A stretch of DNA of 64,000 nt from Candidatus Borkfalkia ceftriaxoniphila (GCF_004134775.1 NZ_SDOZ01000002.1:592004-656003), one strand, 5' to 3'. Positions 43,566-54,201 are shown, counted from the first letter of the stretch. The notes: generated by a model from the sequence alone, not told the origin. Numbers and translations: made by a program.

Positions 43566-45776
43566 TTATTTAATTTCGATCAATTCAATCGTTACCGAAG
43601 CTACATATACATTGGCGGAAGCGCCGCCCGCTACATACAGGCTGAAGAAATCGATCAAACCTTCATTGGTGATCGAAACGGTTTGCAGTCCTGTTTTTTC
43701 GGTCAATACGGGGAATTTTTGATTATCGAAGTTTGCCATCAGGCTACCCGTTACCGTTTCGACGTACATCGTAAACGTAATTTTGTAGATGCATCCCGTT
43801 TCGCAAATTTTATTCAGACGGAACATTTCGCCTGTCTTATTGTCCGATTTATTGAACTGCAAGGCGCTATCGGTAAAACCTTCCTTTTCGGATAACTTGG
43901 TTCCGTCGGAAAGAGTTATTTCCGACGGAACAACGTTGGATACGTTGTTGAAATCGCCCGGCTTGTCTTTCGCGGTAAGTGTCCACGTATGCCCCACGGC
44001 ATAGCCGTTCGGCGTTTTCTGCGCCGTTTCGTGAGCAGATCTGCTGATGGTCACATCTCCAATGAATACAGTATTCTGATTTCCGCTGTATAGACCTAGA
44101 TTTATATTTTTTGCATTTCCCTGCACCTTAAGCGTCCAGGTATGCACACCTGCCTTACACTGATCGCCTGATAGTTGTCCCAAAGAATTTCCGCCAACCT
44201 GCATGTTCGCATCCGTACTCTGCCACCAATGCCAGCCGCTGATATCCGCGGGCAGATACACTTTCAGCGTGAGGGTGTAATCGTAAGCAGGATCGATACA
44301 GAGATCTTTCACAGAGAGGAAACCTGTCTGTTGTCCCGTAGTGAATACAACCGTAGAACCATTAAATCCATTTTCAGGAGTGATATTTTTGAACTGCTCC
44401 TCCGTAAGATATTTACCGCCGACGAGCTTATCTTTTTGCAAATAGATCGCTCCGGAAGAACCGATCACATCGGAATAGTTGTCGTCGTCACCTGTAAAGG
44501 TATGACCGCTACCGTCGAGATCGTCCGCCGTGATCGTTTTGGCGGGCTGTGTGCGGATAACGGTGGCGTCTTCTACTACTTCGCGCGTCAAGCTGATGTT
44601 ATCCATCGCCAGGCGCAGGCCGTTGTATTGGAAAGAGGTATTGCCTGTATATGTGAAGAATCCCATATACCAAGGCTTGCTTGTATCAAATACCTTGATC
44701 GCAGAATATTCGATATGCGTGACATCTCCGTTCGTTTTTACCTCATAAGGAATACCCTGAGCCTCAGTCTGGCCTTCCTGTACAAAGAAGAGATAAATTT
44801 TGTTATCGGGAAGATTTCCTTCGATGACCTTCACGTCCAAGCTGACCGTCCATTTGCCGGTCTTGATATAATCTTGTACCGCACCAAAATAAAATTTAGT
44901 ATCCGAAGTAGCAACGCAGTTTTCGTAATCGAGAATAAGCGAATTGCCCGCGATCGCATCTTCTCCGCCACTGATCGAGGCGGGAACGATGGTATCATAA
45001 GTCAGACCTTTGGCAAACGAGCCGTTATAGCCCTCTTCAAAGTTTTCGGTAAACTTTACGTTATCTTTTGCCAGATTGGAAATATCATTTTCCCCTTCCG
45101 AAAGTACGGTTTCAGCCTTTGCAGGCGTTACTGTAACGTCGATGAACTGTTCGTCGTAATTTTCTGCTTTATCTTCGACATAATAAGAAATTTTATGCTC
45201 ACCCGCAACTTGGGCTTTAAATGTATAGTTTCCGTTCTCCCCTTTCTTCAGCTCAACGCCGCGCGGAGAAGTCGCCATACCTACTTCGACAGCGGAAGTC
45301 AAATCGCCGTCGGTATCATCGGATGCAGTTACGGTTGGCAATGTCAAGCTCTCTCCCACCTTAACGATACGCTCTTTTTCTTTATCCTGGATGGTAATTA
45401 CCGGAGCCGTAGTATCGGCAGGTTTTTCAGCTTCTTTCACCGTAACAACAACGCTCTTTTCCGCTGAGCCCGCTTCATTTACCGCTTTGACTGTCAGTGT
45501 GTAGATCCCTGTTTCTGTCGCAGTAAATTCCCGGCTCGTCTCGTTATATCGGCCGCTTTCTTTACCGCTTTTTTCCGTTACGGTCACCGTGACGGTTTCG
45601 GCATGATCAACGGTATATTCAAGCACATACTTTTCGCCGATCCCGATGGTCTGTTCTTTGCTGGTGATCGTCAAGGTCGGCTTTTCAGCCGACCCTTTGT
45701 CGCCGCAGGCGACAAAAGAAAACACAAAAACAAAGCACAGGATTGCAGAGAGCAACATCTTAATTTTGGTTCTCAT
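43566..45776 (-). CDS. Secreted lipoprotein with Ig-like and carbohydrate-binding-like modules
   Basis: This 736-residue lipoprotein has a signal peptide ending FVACGD (Cys about 24). Two Ig/HYR-like domains follow (about 30-110, with TVTVTVTEKSGKE; and 115-215, with TASDDTDGDLTSAVEVG, a cadherin-like pattern). Three jelly-roll domains resembling carbohydrate-binding modules occupy about 225-736, the second containing DYTLTLKVYLPADISGWHWW. No catalytic motif is visible. GAGAGGAG precedes the ATG. It sits behind the two beta-helix proteins and probably helps hold a pectin- or mucin-like glycan at the surface. AT-richer than the flanking core genes. Confidence 0.75.
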   Translation of the reverse strand: MRTKIKMLLSAILCFVFVFSFVACGDKGSAEKPTLTITSKEQTIGIGEKYVLEYTVDHAETVTVTVTEKSGKESGRYNETSREFTATETGIYTLTVKAVNEAGSAEKSVVVTVKEAEKPADTTAPVITIQDKEKERIVKVGESLTLPTVTASDDTDGDLTSAVEVGMATSPRGVELKKGENGNYTFKAQVAGEHKISYYVEDKAENYDEQFIDVTVTPAKAETVLSEGENDISNLAKDNVKFTENFEEGYNGSFAKGLTYDTIVPASISGGEDAIAGNSLILDYENCVATSDTKFYFGAVQDYIKTGKWTVSLDVKVIEGNLPDNKIYLFFVQEGQTEAQGIPYEVKTNGDVTHIEYSAIKVFDTSKPWYMGFFTYTGNTSFQYNGLRLAMDNISLTREVVEDATVIRTQPAKTITADDLDGSGHTFTGDDDNYSDVIGSSGAIYLQKDKLVGGKYLTEEQFKNITPENGFNGSTVVFTTGQQTGFLSVKDLCIDPAYDYTLTLKVYLPADISGWHWWQSTDANMQVGGNSLGQLSGDQCKAGVHTWTLKVQGNAKNINLGLYSGNQNTVFIGDVTISRSAHETAQKTPNGYAVGHTWTLTAKDKPGDFNNVSNVVPSEITLSDGTKLSEKEGFTDSALQFNKSDNKTGEMFRLNKICETGCIYKITFTMYVETVTGSLMANFDNQKFPVLTEKTGLQTVSITNEGLIDFFSLYVAGGASANVYVASVTIELIEIK

Positions 45777-45794
45777 AATTTTCTCCTCTCAATT

Positions 45795-48560
45795 TTATTT
45801 TTGCCCGTTCTTAAAATTGAACTGAGGCATTTTTTCTGTTTTAGTTTTATAGTTTTCAACAAAGTGCGGCACATTTCCCACCTGAAGGCGTTTACGGTTG
45901 AGCTCGTCGCGGTCCGCGTCTGCAAATATAAACGCCATGGCGACGGGCTTACCTTCATCAATACAGGTCTTCATTCCGTCTGCCAACGTAAACGGTATAA
46001 AAATCTCACCGCTATAACCGTCGGAAACTGTTTTGACAGCAACCCGCATCTGCGCTTTTCCGTCGATAAACTTATCCGAAGTACGACTGTTGCCGAAAGT
46101 AAAACCTCCTGCCCAGGTAGGAGCGAATGCCATTTGCAAAACATCTCCTTTGTTGCGATATAATTGCATATCCGCGTTGGGCATATCAATGACGGTGCTC
46201 ATGAAAATTTCCACACAGTCTCCGTTCCAGAAATCGAGCACGGAAGCATAATCAGGCTTATTATCACGCACCTTAAAGCCGAAATAAAGTCCTTCGTCCG
46301 TCCATGCAATGCGTGCGACTTCCACCCCGAAAACATCGGCATAATCAGCAGGATTGATCTCATCGCCTGTTGCAAGAGACGAACCGTTCATTTCGATTGC
46401 CGTTCCGACGTCATTCCAATCTGAAATATCACCATCAATTTTAATAACATCCTTATCCAGCTTGAAAACGTCGATTTGCGGTACTTCTCCGTCATATTCC
46501 TTATAGCGTAGATTATAGTTATCCTTTAAGACGATCGTCTTTGTATCGGTCGTGCCTGCGGTATTGATCCCGACAAAGGTTTCCGAACCGAGCGTATTAT
46601 AGTTATAATTATTCACCAACTCGATTTCGTTTACGTTTTCCAATTCTACCGCGCATTCTGTCATCTCTGAGGCAGATACGCGCCCCGTATTGTAAAACAA
46701 ATTACTGGAAATCGCACTATCCGGAGCACCTACGCCGCGCAGTGATATACCCGCGTTGCCTGAATTGGAAATAAAATTATTTTCAATCGAAATGCCGCTG
46801 ACAGTGCCCGAAGGAGCAACGATCCCTCCCTCCGCGATGGCAAATACAGCAATGCTTCCGCGGAGAGCATTGTAAAGCAGATAGCCATTATTGATGAGCT
46901 TGTTGTTGCGTACAGCAATATCCGAAGGCATTGTAGCTTCGTTGAAAATATCCAGACTGGAATGGATCATGATCGCTCCCTGCCCTACGTTTTCAAAGGT
47001 ATTGTTTTCAACAACGGAGCCTGGTATCTGCACCAAGATACCGCGGTTACGCTTATTGCGCACGATATTATCGGAAAAGGTAAAGCGGGGCACTGCGGAA
47101 ACATTCGTAACGACACACTTTGTCCAATCCACATCGCCTTTTATACGTTCCTTGACCGTAACCACATAGCTGGCGCCCTCCGCCACCGCTGACTCGACAG
47201 TAAAGCTGCCGCGTTCGGCAAAATCAGTCTGTGCATAGACCTTTAACGTTTCGCCGGCTTTCGGCAAGGCGATAGCGCCGGTCTTTTTGGAAATCGTCAG
47301 CGTACGGGCAACAGGATCGACCGTATTCAGCGAGTAATAATAACCCGATTTGATGTTGAGCGCGTCATCATGGGTGTTTTCAATGATGCTGTTTGTAATC
47401 TTTACTTCTCCGAGACAAGCTTGGAGATGATACCCGTCTGCCGTCGCCGTCATGATACGGTCATCTTTCAAAGCGACGTCAAAGCGGTTCGCATAAAAAT
47501 TTTCGACGCCGCTCACGGTGATCGCCATACCTGGACAGGTGTAAACAGCGCAATTCTCTACATATACATCCTTACAATCGCTAAAATTTATGCCATTTTT
47601 TCCGTACATGGCAAAACCTAAAGCGACAATATCGCCGTTTCTGGGTTTCGTAAAGGAACTGCGATACGACTCTTTAAATTTTACCGTCACAGTCGCAGGA
47701 GCTGAAAAGGTAACGCTTTCGAAAACATTTTCATCCCTTATCAGGAACGCGCCGCCTTCCTTCGGAGCAGAGGTATACTGATCGTATTCGATATAAGAAT
47801 ACAGCGTTCCCCCGAGCGCCTGGCTGGATGAAAGCGCAGCCAGGCTCGCCTGCTGAGTTTCAGGTACGGTCATCGTAACGGTAAGAGCGTCTTTGTCGGA
47901 AGCTTTTACTGTACCTGCAAGCGCGGGAAGCACCGAATAATCCAAACGCACATTTTCCAAATGCAGATCGGTACAGTCTGTAAAAGATAAGCCTCCCAGC
48001 CATGAAGAACCCGTATTGATGGTCAAAACAGTATTCTCGCCCCCTTGGATATATAACCCGTCAAAACCGGCGACAGAAAGAGTATAGGTGGTATCGGCAA
48101 GGCCCGAACTGTTACGGTCGATATTTAAATCACGATCGGGTAATTTAATCTTGACCTTACCGCCATTCTTCTGAAAGTCTTTCGCATCGTTTATTACGGC
48201 AGTCAGCGCCTCTGTATCCGATTTCCCTTTTGAGATGTAATCTTCAACATCAAATATGGCATCCTCGCTGAATTGCGAATCGGCGGGGATCTCGTACATG
48301 CCTTTCGACCTTCCCTCCTTTCGTACGCCAACATTGGCCGGATCAGAAAGACCGTAACTGTCCGTCAAGTTTTCTACTGTATACTCGTCCTCCGACAATG
48401 ATTTGACATAATCGGCAATTTCCATTTTTTGTACCGGCGGTTTCGGCGTAGGCGGGTCTTCTTCCTGTTTATCTCTTCCGCACGCAACGAATGAAAATGC
48501 AAGCGCAGTCACTAATCCAAAACAGATGACGGTCCGCAACCATTTTCTATTTAACTTCAT
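45795..48560 (-). CDS. Right-handed beta-helix lipoprotein with C-terminal CBM9-like domain (GH110- or lyase-like)
   Basis: This 921-residue lipoprotein has a signal ending FVACGR. From about residue 75 to 690 it forms a right-handed parallel beta-helix with pectin-lyase-like coils; VRNKRNRGILVQIPGSVVEN and SDIAVRNNKLINNGYL are typical and recall GH110 alpha-galactosidases. The last 210 residues (from DGDISDWNDVG) match CBM9-like sugar-binding domains. It overlaps the upstream paralogue by 4 nt (ATGA). It should act outside the cell on a polysaccharide side chain; the exact activity is not provable. Confidence 0.78.
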   Translation of the reverse strand: MKLNRKWLRTVICFGLVTALAFSFVACGRDKQEEDPPTPKPPVQKMEIADYVKSLSEDEYTVENLTDSYGLSDPANVGVRKEGRSKGMYEIPADSQFSEDAIFDVEDYISKGKSDTEALTAVINDAKDFQKNGGKVKIKLPDRDLNIDRNSSGLADTTYTLSVAGFDGLYIQGGENTVLTINTGSSWLGGLSFTDCTDLHLENVRLDYSVLPALAGTVKASDKDALTVTMTVPETQQASLAALSSSQALGGTLYSYIEYDQYTSAPKEGGAFLIRDENVFESVTFSAPATVTVKFKESYRSSFTKPRNGDIVALGFAMYGKNGINFSDCKDVYVENCAVYTCPGMAITVSGVENFYANRFDVALKDDRIMTATADGYHLQACLGEVKITNSIIENTHDDALNIKSGYYYSLNTVDPVARTLTISKKTGAIALPKAGETLKVYAQTDFAERGSFTVESAVAEGASYVVTVKERIKGDVDWTKCVVTNVSAVPRFTFSDNIVRNKRNRGILVQIPGSVVENNTFENVGQGAIMIHSSLDIFNEATMPSDIAVRNNKLINNGYLLYNALRGSIAVFAIAEGGIVAPSGTVSGISIENNFISNSGNAGISLRGVGAPDSAISSNLFYNTGRVSASEMTECAVELENVNEIELVNNYNYNTLGSETFVGINTAGTTDTKTIVLKDNYNLRYKEYDGEVPQIDVFKLDKDVIKIDGDISDWNDVGTAIEMNGSSLATGDEINPADYADVFGVEVARIAWTDEGLYFGFKVRDNKPDYASVLDFWNGDCVEIFMSTVIDMPNADMQLYRNKGDVLQMAFAPTWAGGFTFGNSRTSDKFIDGKAQMRVAVKTVSDGYSGEIFIPFTLADGMKTCIDEGKPVAMAFIFADADRDELNRKRLQVGNVPHFVENYKTKTEKMPQFNFKNGQK

Positions 48561-50560
48561 ACCTTTCCCTCCAGAATGTATTCGATATTACCGGTTGCCT
48601 CAGTCCCCTCCGCTGCCGATTTATACAGAAGCGCAAAGCCCTCGATGGCAGACGGCAAATATGCAAAATTATCGCAGACATACGCGTTCCTGTCGGTGAC
48701 CAAAGAAATCATTGCGCGTTGTGCATCATTCACGGCACTGCGGCAGATATCATAGGCAAGATTATTTTTTGCGACACAGTCGCCTGTCCCGCAGAAATAT
48801 ACGGCACCTGCCGCCGAACGGCTGAAATAGTTATTTTCAACTTCAATCGCTCGTACGGTATTTGCGAGTACTGTTCCGCCGTTTCGGAACGCAGATACAT
48901 CCGCCGACAGTCCGTGTGCCGTATTATTATCGAAAAATTTGCAATTTCTCACAGTAATTGAACGGGGGATAATCGCCTCGGCAAAAATGTCGAAAGATGC
49001 GTTCATCATAATCGGACCATGTAATACATTATAGAAAGCACAGTTCACGATTTCTGAATTCCGGACTTGCGCCAAAATTCCGCGGTTGCGCTTATTTCGG
49101 ATGATACAATTTTCAACTTTCAATGCAGGGACACGAGTAGTATTACCTACCAAGCAACCCGAAATATCCTCACGGATACGCTTATCCACCGTCAGATCAT
49201 AAGAAAGGCCCAAAGCAGTAACCTTGACGACCGTATACGTTTCTATCAGTTCCATACTTTGCGGGTCGTAAATTTCAATCACATCCCCTTCCATGATGGG
49301 ATAATTTGTCGTAGCGGAAGAAGCTCCGCAGACCAATGTATTTCCTGCGTATGAACTTACCGTATTGTAAAAGGAACAAATATTCATCGCGTCGTCGTGT
49401 GACGCCTCGTATAGACTGTTCGTAACGATCATATCGCCATAACATCCGTTCGCGTGCAGACCATCAGCCGTAGACGTCATCAGACGTTCGGAGCCTTCCC
49501 GCAGCCGCAAATTGGTTCTGTTCATGTACAGATCTTTAACGTTATAGGTCACGAAAGTCATGCCCAAAGAAGCGTAAACGTCATTGCTTTCCATATAGAC
49601 TTTCTCGCATGACTGAAACATAAACATGCCATATTCGTACATCGTGTAGGACACGGAAACTTTCGTTCCTTCGTCCGGCGCGCGGTATCCGCTGTCGGCG
49701 CTGAACGCAATCGTCAACGTGTGCGCTGCCGGATCGTAGGAACCACCGACAAGGTTTTCCACCCTGTCGCCCGTGGAATTGTAACGGAGCATACCATCTT
49801 TATCGGGAATATATGCGCCATAAGTTTCATCCCACACATATTCCATATAGCTGCCATACTTCACTTTTCCGCCGTTGAAACGGCTGTCGGACATATCAAA
49901 TTCTTCACCGAGTTTCAAAGTGACCGATCGTTTTGCCTCGTCGGTAGATATGACAGTTCCCGTGACCGTAGATGCAGGGTGATAATCGAATTCAAATCCG
50001 TTTATATGGAAATTCTTGCAGTTTCGGATATCCATAGCGCTCGTCCACTCGGTCATCCGCCATTCGGCATCCTCTCCCACCACGTACAGATCCTCGATGT
50101 CGGCAAAGTTTACCGTTGCATGGAACAGATAGACGCCTTGCGGGAAGCGCAGAAACTTAAGCCCTTCCACGTTCTTGATTTGCTTCAGAAGAATATTGAG
50201 CGCGGGAGCGTTGTCCTTATTTTCGGGAAATATTCCGTACTCACGTACATCGTATACGGCGACAAAATCCTCTTCGTCAGGAACGGGATACAGCACTTCG
50301 TTTTCAAACCGATCCCGATCTACGCCCACGGCATTTGCATCGGATAAGCCCATAAATTCCTTTTCCTTGCTGTCGGCCGGAAACGAACGGTTGTAAATAT
50401 CCCTCTCCAGCGCATCGATCACCTGTTCTTTTTCCAAAAGCGTCACTTCCTTTTGCGGCGGGTCTTCTTTTTGTGTATCCTTACTTTCACAGCCGAACAA
50501 TGATAAAAACAAAGTAAGGCTTATCAGTACCGCGAATAATTTTTTAAAAAACGATTTCAT
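48557..50560 (-). CDS. Right-handed beta-helix lipoprotein, paralogue
   Basis: This 667-residue lipoprotein (signal ending LFGCES) has the same beta-helix as the next gene but no CBM9-like tail. Both share the identical core RNKRNRGIL and similar coils (SASFDIFAEAIIPRSITVRN here). The N-terminal region includes a segment VGVDRDRFENEVLYPVPDE that also has a counterpart in the partner. AGGGGG precedes the ATG. Translational coupling with the downstream gene suggests they act as a pair, possibly on different linkages of one glycan. Confidence 0.78.
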   Translation of the reverse strand: MKSFFKKLFAVLISLTLFLSLFGCESKDTQKEDPPQKEVTLLEKEQVIDALERDIYNRSFPADSKEKEFMGLSDANAVGVDRDRFENEVLYPVPDEEDFVAVYDVREYGIFPENKDNAPALNILLKQIKNVEGLKFLRFPQGVYLFHATVNFADIEDLYVVGEDAEWRMTEWTSAMDIRNCKNFHINGFEFDYHPASTVTGTVISTDEAKRSVTLKLGEEFDMSDSRFNGGKVKYGSYMEYVWDETYGAYIPDKDGMLRYNSTGDRVENLVGGSYDPAAHTLTIAFSADSGYRAPDEGTKVSVSYTMYEYGMFMFQSCEKVYMESNDVYASLGMTFVTYNVKDLYMNRTNLRLREGSERLMTSTADGLHANGCYGDMIVTNSLYEASHDDAMNICSFYNTVSSYAGNTLVCGASSATTNYPIMEGDVIEIYDPQSMELIETYTVVKVTALGLSYDLTVDKRIREDISGCLVGNTTRVPALKVENCIIRNKRNRGILAQVRNSEIVNCAFYNVLHGPIMMNASFDIFAEAIIPRSITVRNCKFFDNNTAHGLSADVSAFRNGGTVLANTVRAIEVENNYFSRSAAGAVYFCGTGDCVAKNNLAYDICRSAVNDAQRAMISLVTDRNAYVCDNFAYLPSAIEGFALLYKSAAEGTEATGNIEYILEGKV

Positions 50561-50578
50561 TTTCTTTCCCCCTGCAAA

Positions 50579-52306
50579 TTATTTTTTATTGCGGGCAAAG
50601 GCATCGTTATAGCATCGAATCAACTCTTCGCTGCGGTAACTCTTCAAATCGGACTGAAAAGAGTTCCAGTCTGAGTCTTTGAACGGGTCGTTATCTCCCA
50701 TGACAAAGAGGCACTCCGCATTTTTCAGATACACATCCAACGAAGCATTGATCGTTTCGATCTTGTTATATTCTTCCTCTATCATTTTCAAATCGTCAGG
50801 AACGATCTGTTTCAAGTAGGGAGCATAACGTTCGGACATGCGGTTAAGCGCTGTGATGATATCGTCATTCATTTTGCCGACGAAATCATACTTCCAATAA
50901 AGCGCGGAAGCGGTACCCACATTGGGAGTAATCGTCGCACGGTAATCCTCCTGCGATCCAGTCCAATCATCGGGCACTAAAAATGTCCAAGACGTCTTAT
51001 CTTCATCGTCCCATTTCCAATCCACCCCTTCTTCGCCATACGCGATCAGCTGGCAGCCGATATCCGAATACATGATATCAAGCAACCGTGCGACCTCTCG
51101 AACCTTTGAAGTTCCGGTGGGGATAACGGCACCTGTGGGCGAAAAATTAGCAAAGCCCCATTGGATGGGATCTCCGGTATAATAGTCACTCGTCAAAGGC
51201 CCGAACATTTCATACTCGTCCTCGTAATCATAACCGACCGTGATATACGCAGCGGCGGAACAGAAAGAACCAAGGCGGTGCTCCAATCCCTTCTGTGCGA
51301 GTTGCGCGTCCGTCTTTATCGAAAATGTAGATTTATCCAATAAGCCTTCCGAGAACATGATATTCATCGTCTGTAAATACTTACGGTATGCCTCGGTGGA
51401 GGGAACATAAGTCATCTTTGAGCCGTCCGACTCCTGCTCGGCGCCGCCGTACACATATCCGTAGGAAGCTAAAATAAAGTTCCTCAGGTATTCCAATTCT
51501 TTGGCAGATACAGGCACCTCATCATTTGGATCGCCGTTACGGTTTACGTCATATTTTTTGAACAAGCGCAGGATATCGACGTATTCCTCCACCGTTTTAA
51601 TATCGGTCGCATCCGGAATTTCGGCCGCTGTTTTAAAAGATGTCACGTTGGAAGGTATTTCAACATCGTCTTCACGTAAATTTTCGATCCACTGCTGATT
51701 GATATACATTTTAAATGTCAAATCGCGGGGTACATCGTTCACGCAAAGAGTAGAATACATCATACCGTCACTGAAAGTCGCGACCTTGCGCGCGGAATAC
51801 GGAGAATCAATATTAAAATTTTCATCCAGCAACTTTTTGTAGGTGGGCATATAGTTGTCGATCAGGCTCCCGACCTCAATACCGTTTACGACCAGATCGC
51901 TATCGTTGAACGGAACGACAGCGCCGTACTGCGAATAGATGACTTGTTCGGATACGGGATTATTGAAAAGGAATAAATCCGGCAAACTTTTCTTATCTTC
52001 CCATGCGGCGCTGCGCAGCTGAGAGTATGCTGCCGTATCCGCTTCCGTAAATATAAATCGAAGATTGGTCATTTCCTCGAGTTTCTGAAACATTTTCAAG
52101 TTTTTAAAGGACGGATTCAGGGCGCTTTTGGGAACGAAAATTTTGATTGTTATCGGCTCAGCCACGATCTGATAGGGATTTTCTGCCGTTCCGTTCGGTA
52201 AAAAATTATTAGGATCGTAATTTTCCGATCTACCGCACGCCGTAAGGCCAAGTACTGCGGATAGCGAAACAGCTAGTGCCAGAAGAACTGTAACTAATTT
52301 TTTCAT
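50579..52306 (-). CDS. ABC transporter solute-binding lipoprotein (LplA-like)
   Basis: This 575-residue extracellular solute-binding protein has a lipobox ending LTACGR. Its large size and the segments KTAAEIPDATDIKTVEEYVD and MNIMFSEGLLDKS fit the LplA/YtcQ group that works with LplB/LplC-type permeases, which are directly upstream here. AAAGGAGA precedes the ATG. It is expected to capture an oligosaccharide released by the beta-helix proteins. Role is by family and context; the ligand is unknown. Confidence 0.9.
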   Translation of the reverse strand: MKKLVTVLLALAVSLSAVLGLTACGRSENYDPNNFLPNGTAENPYQIVAEPITIKIFVPKSALNPSFKNLKMFQKLEEMTNLRFIFTEADTAAYSQLRSAAWEDKKSLPDLFLFNNPVSEQVIYSQYGAVVPFNDSDLVVNGIEVGSLIDNYMPTYKKLLDENFNIDSPYSARKVATFSDGMMYSTLCVNDVPRDLTFKMYINQQWIENLREDDVEIPSNVTSFKTAAEIPDATDIKTVEEYVDILRLFKKYDVNRNGDPNDEVPVSAKELEYLRNFILASYGYVYGGAEQESDGSKMTYVPSTEAYRKYLQTMNIMFSEGLLDKSTFSIKTDAQLAQKGLEHRLGSFCSAAAYITVGYDYEDEYEMFGPLTSDYYTGDPIQWGFANFSPTGAVIPTGTSKVREVARLLDIMYSDIGCQLIAYGEEGVDWKWDDEDKTSWTFLVPDDWTGSQEDYRATITPNVGTASALYWKYDFVGKMNDDIITALNRMSERYAPYLKQIVPDDLKMIEEEYNKIETINASLDVYLKNAECLFVMGDNDPFKDSDWNSFQSDLKSYRSEELIRCYNDAFARNKK

Positions 52307-52327
52307 AAAACTTGTCTCCTTTATTGT

Positions 52328-53200
52328 TTAACCTTTTACGCCGCCGATCATAATACCCTTTTCAAAATACTTTTCAAAAAACGGATAGATAAGAAGGATT
52401 GGTGCGCTCGCCACCACGATCGTAACATATTTGAGCGTTTCCGCCATCATTGCCTGCTCTCCGCCGCCGATCCCTCCAACGCTGCTTTCGCTACTGACGA
52501 GGATCCCCTGCAGCACACGCTGTAGCGGAAACAGCTTTTCGTCGGTTAAATACATGAGAGAATTAAAATAACTGTTCCAATATCCTACGATCGCATACAA
52601 TGTCATAACTGCAAGGATAGGTTTGCACAAAGGTATTACGACAGACAAGAATATGCGCAAATTCCCACAGCCGTCGATTTGCGCAGCCTCCTGCAATTCG
52701 TTAGGGATCGTCGAAGTAATGTAAGTCCGTATAATGATTATATTAAAAACGCCTACGCAGCCGGGAATAATCATCGCCCATATAGTATTCAGCATTCCCA
52801 GGGCTTTGACAACCAAAAAAGTCGGAATAAGTCCACCCTGGATAAACATTGTCAACACGAAAAACATGCTGAAAAACGTACGCCCCCGAAAATCCTTCCG
52901 CGAAAGAGGATATGCAGCGGTAAACTGAAGCACAAGCTGAATAACCGTGCCGATCGCCGTATACAACAGCGTGTTCGCATAACCGCGCCAAATGCTAGTT
53001 TCCTGCAAAACTTTTTCATAATTATCGAACGTCCAGCCGCGAGGCCAAATGCCGACACTGCCTTTATTGACAAAGTCTGAGGAGGAAAAAGAATTAGCCA
53101 GCACATGCAACAGCGGAAAGAGCGTGATCAATGCATAAATTCCCATGATCACCATGATCGCAATATTAAAAATTTTGTCTTTCCCTCTATTTTCAACCAT
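52328..53200 (-). CDS. ABC sugar permease, LplC/YtcP type
   Basis: This 290-residue, six-TM permease has the EAA motif EAAQIDGCGNLRIFLSVVIPL at about 190-210 and the family's terminal GIMIGGVKG. AAAGGAGGATTC precedes the ATG. It forms the second half of the transporter channel with the gene upstream (12 nt away). Its ATPase is not in the cluster. Confidence 0.93.
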   Translation of the reverse strand: MVENRGKDKIFNIAIMVIMGIYALITLFPLLHVLANSFSSSDFVNKGSVGIWPRGWTFDNYEKVLQETSIWRGYANTLLYTAIGTVIQLVLQFTAAYPLSRKDFRGRTFFSMFFVLTMFIQGGLIPTFLVVKALGMLNTIWAMIIPGCVGVFNIIIIRTYITSTIPNELQEAAQIDGCGNLRIFLSVVIPLCKPILAVMTLYAIVGYWNSYFNSLMYLTDEKLFPLQRVLQGILVSSESSVGGIGGGEQAMMAETLKYVTIVVASAPILLIYPFFEKYFEKGIMIGGVKG

Positions 53201-53212
53201 ATGAATCCTCCT

Positions 53213-54169
53213 TTACCATAGTGATGTTGCACTAACTTTTCTAGATATGAAGTTCGCTGTTATCAAAAGAATAATATTGATGACCGAATTGAAAAGTCCG
53301 ATCGCTGTTGCATAACTGTACTGCGGTATCTTTGCCATGAGCGATACGCGATAAACATAGGTCGAAATGATCTCCGAGGTCGTGAGATTCGCACTTGTCT
53401 GCATGAGATAGACCTTTTCAAAGCCGACACTCAGCATATTCCCAAGGCTCATGATAAACATGATGATCGCCATGGGTAAGATCACAGGTACATTGACGTA
53501 CCAAATTCGCTTCAGACGCCCTGCGCCATCCAGAACCGCTGCCTCGTGTAAACTCTGATCAACATTGGCAAGTGTGCCGATATATATGATCGCCCACCAG
53601 CCAAGTCCCTGCCAAAGCCCGCTGACGACGTATATCGTAGGGAACCAAAAGGCTGATTCCATCAGATTAATCGCCTCTATGCCGAATATAGCACCTATGG
53701 AATTTAGGATGCCGCTTTCCACATCGCAGAAGGAAAACAACATGCCTACTACGACTACAGTCGAAATAAAATATGGTGCATAAGAGATCGTCTGCACCGT
53801 TTTTTTAAAAATTTTACTACGTATTTCATTGATAAAAAGCGCCAAGATGATGGGCAGCACTGTATTTAAGACGATCGAGTAGACACTCAGTATCAGCGTA
53901 TTTCGCATAATGAGCCAAAAGTTCGGGAGTTTTATAAACGTAATAAAATGCTCGAATCCCATCATTCCCGCCCAGGGACTTCCAAAAATCCCCTGATAGG
54001 AATTGTAATCTTTAAATGCTATGAATAATCCGAATATCGGCATATAATGTAACAGGATGACATAAATGACCGCCGGCATAATCAAAAGATATAGCGACAA
54101 ATTCTTTTTTCCCGACAAAATATTTTTTTTCGAAATTCTGTTCTTTTTTAAACGAAGGGACCTTATCAT
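53213..54169 (-). CDS. ABC sugar permease, LplB/YtdP type
   Basis: This 318-residue permease opens the locus 2 operon. Features are a basic N-terminus (about 1-22, many Lys), TM1 LSLYLLIMPAVIYVILLHYMP typical of LplB, a long loop FKDYNSYQGIFGSPWAG, and the EAA motif EAAVLDGAGRLKRIWYVNVP. AGAGG lies 8 nt before the ATG. Together with the LplC-type permease it forms a carbohydrate importer. Divergent from the AraC regulator at 54368. Confidence 0.93.
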   Translation of the reverse strand: MIRSLRLKKNRISKKNILSGKKNLSLYLLIMPAVIYVILLHYMPIFGLFIAFKDYNSYQGIFGSPWAGMMGFEHFITFIKLPNFWLIMRNTLILSVYSIVLNTVLPIILALFINEIRSKIFKKTVQTISYAPYFISTVVVVGMLFSFCDVESGILNSIGAIFGIEAINLMESAFWFPTIYVVSGLWQGLGWWAIIYIGTLANVDQSLHEAAVLDGAGRLKRIWYVNVPVILPMAIIMFIMSLGNMLSVGFEKVYLMQTSANLTTSEIISTYVYRVSLMAKIPQYSYATAIGLFNSVINIILLITANFISRKVSATSLW

Positions 54170-54201
54170 TCGGTTATCCTCTTGCGAAAAATTTTGATTT
54201 T

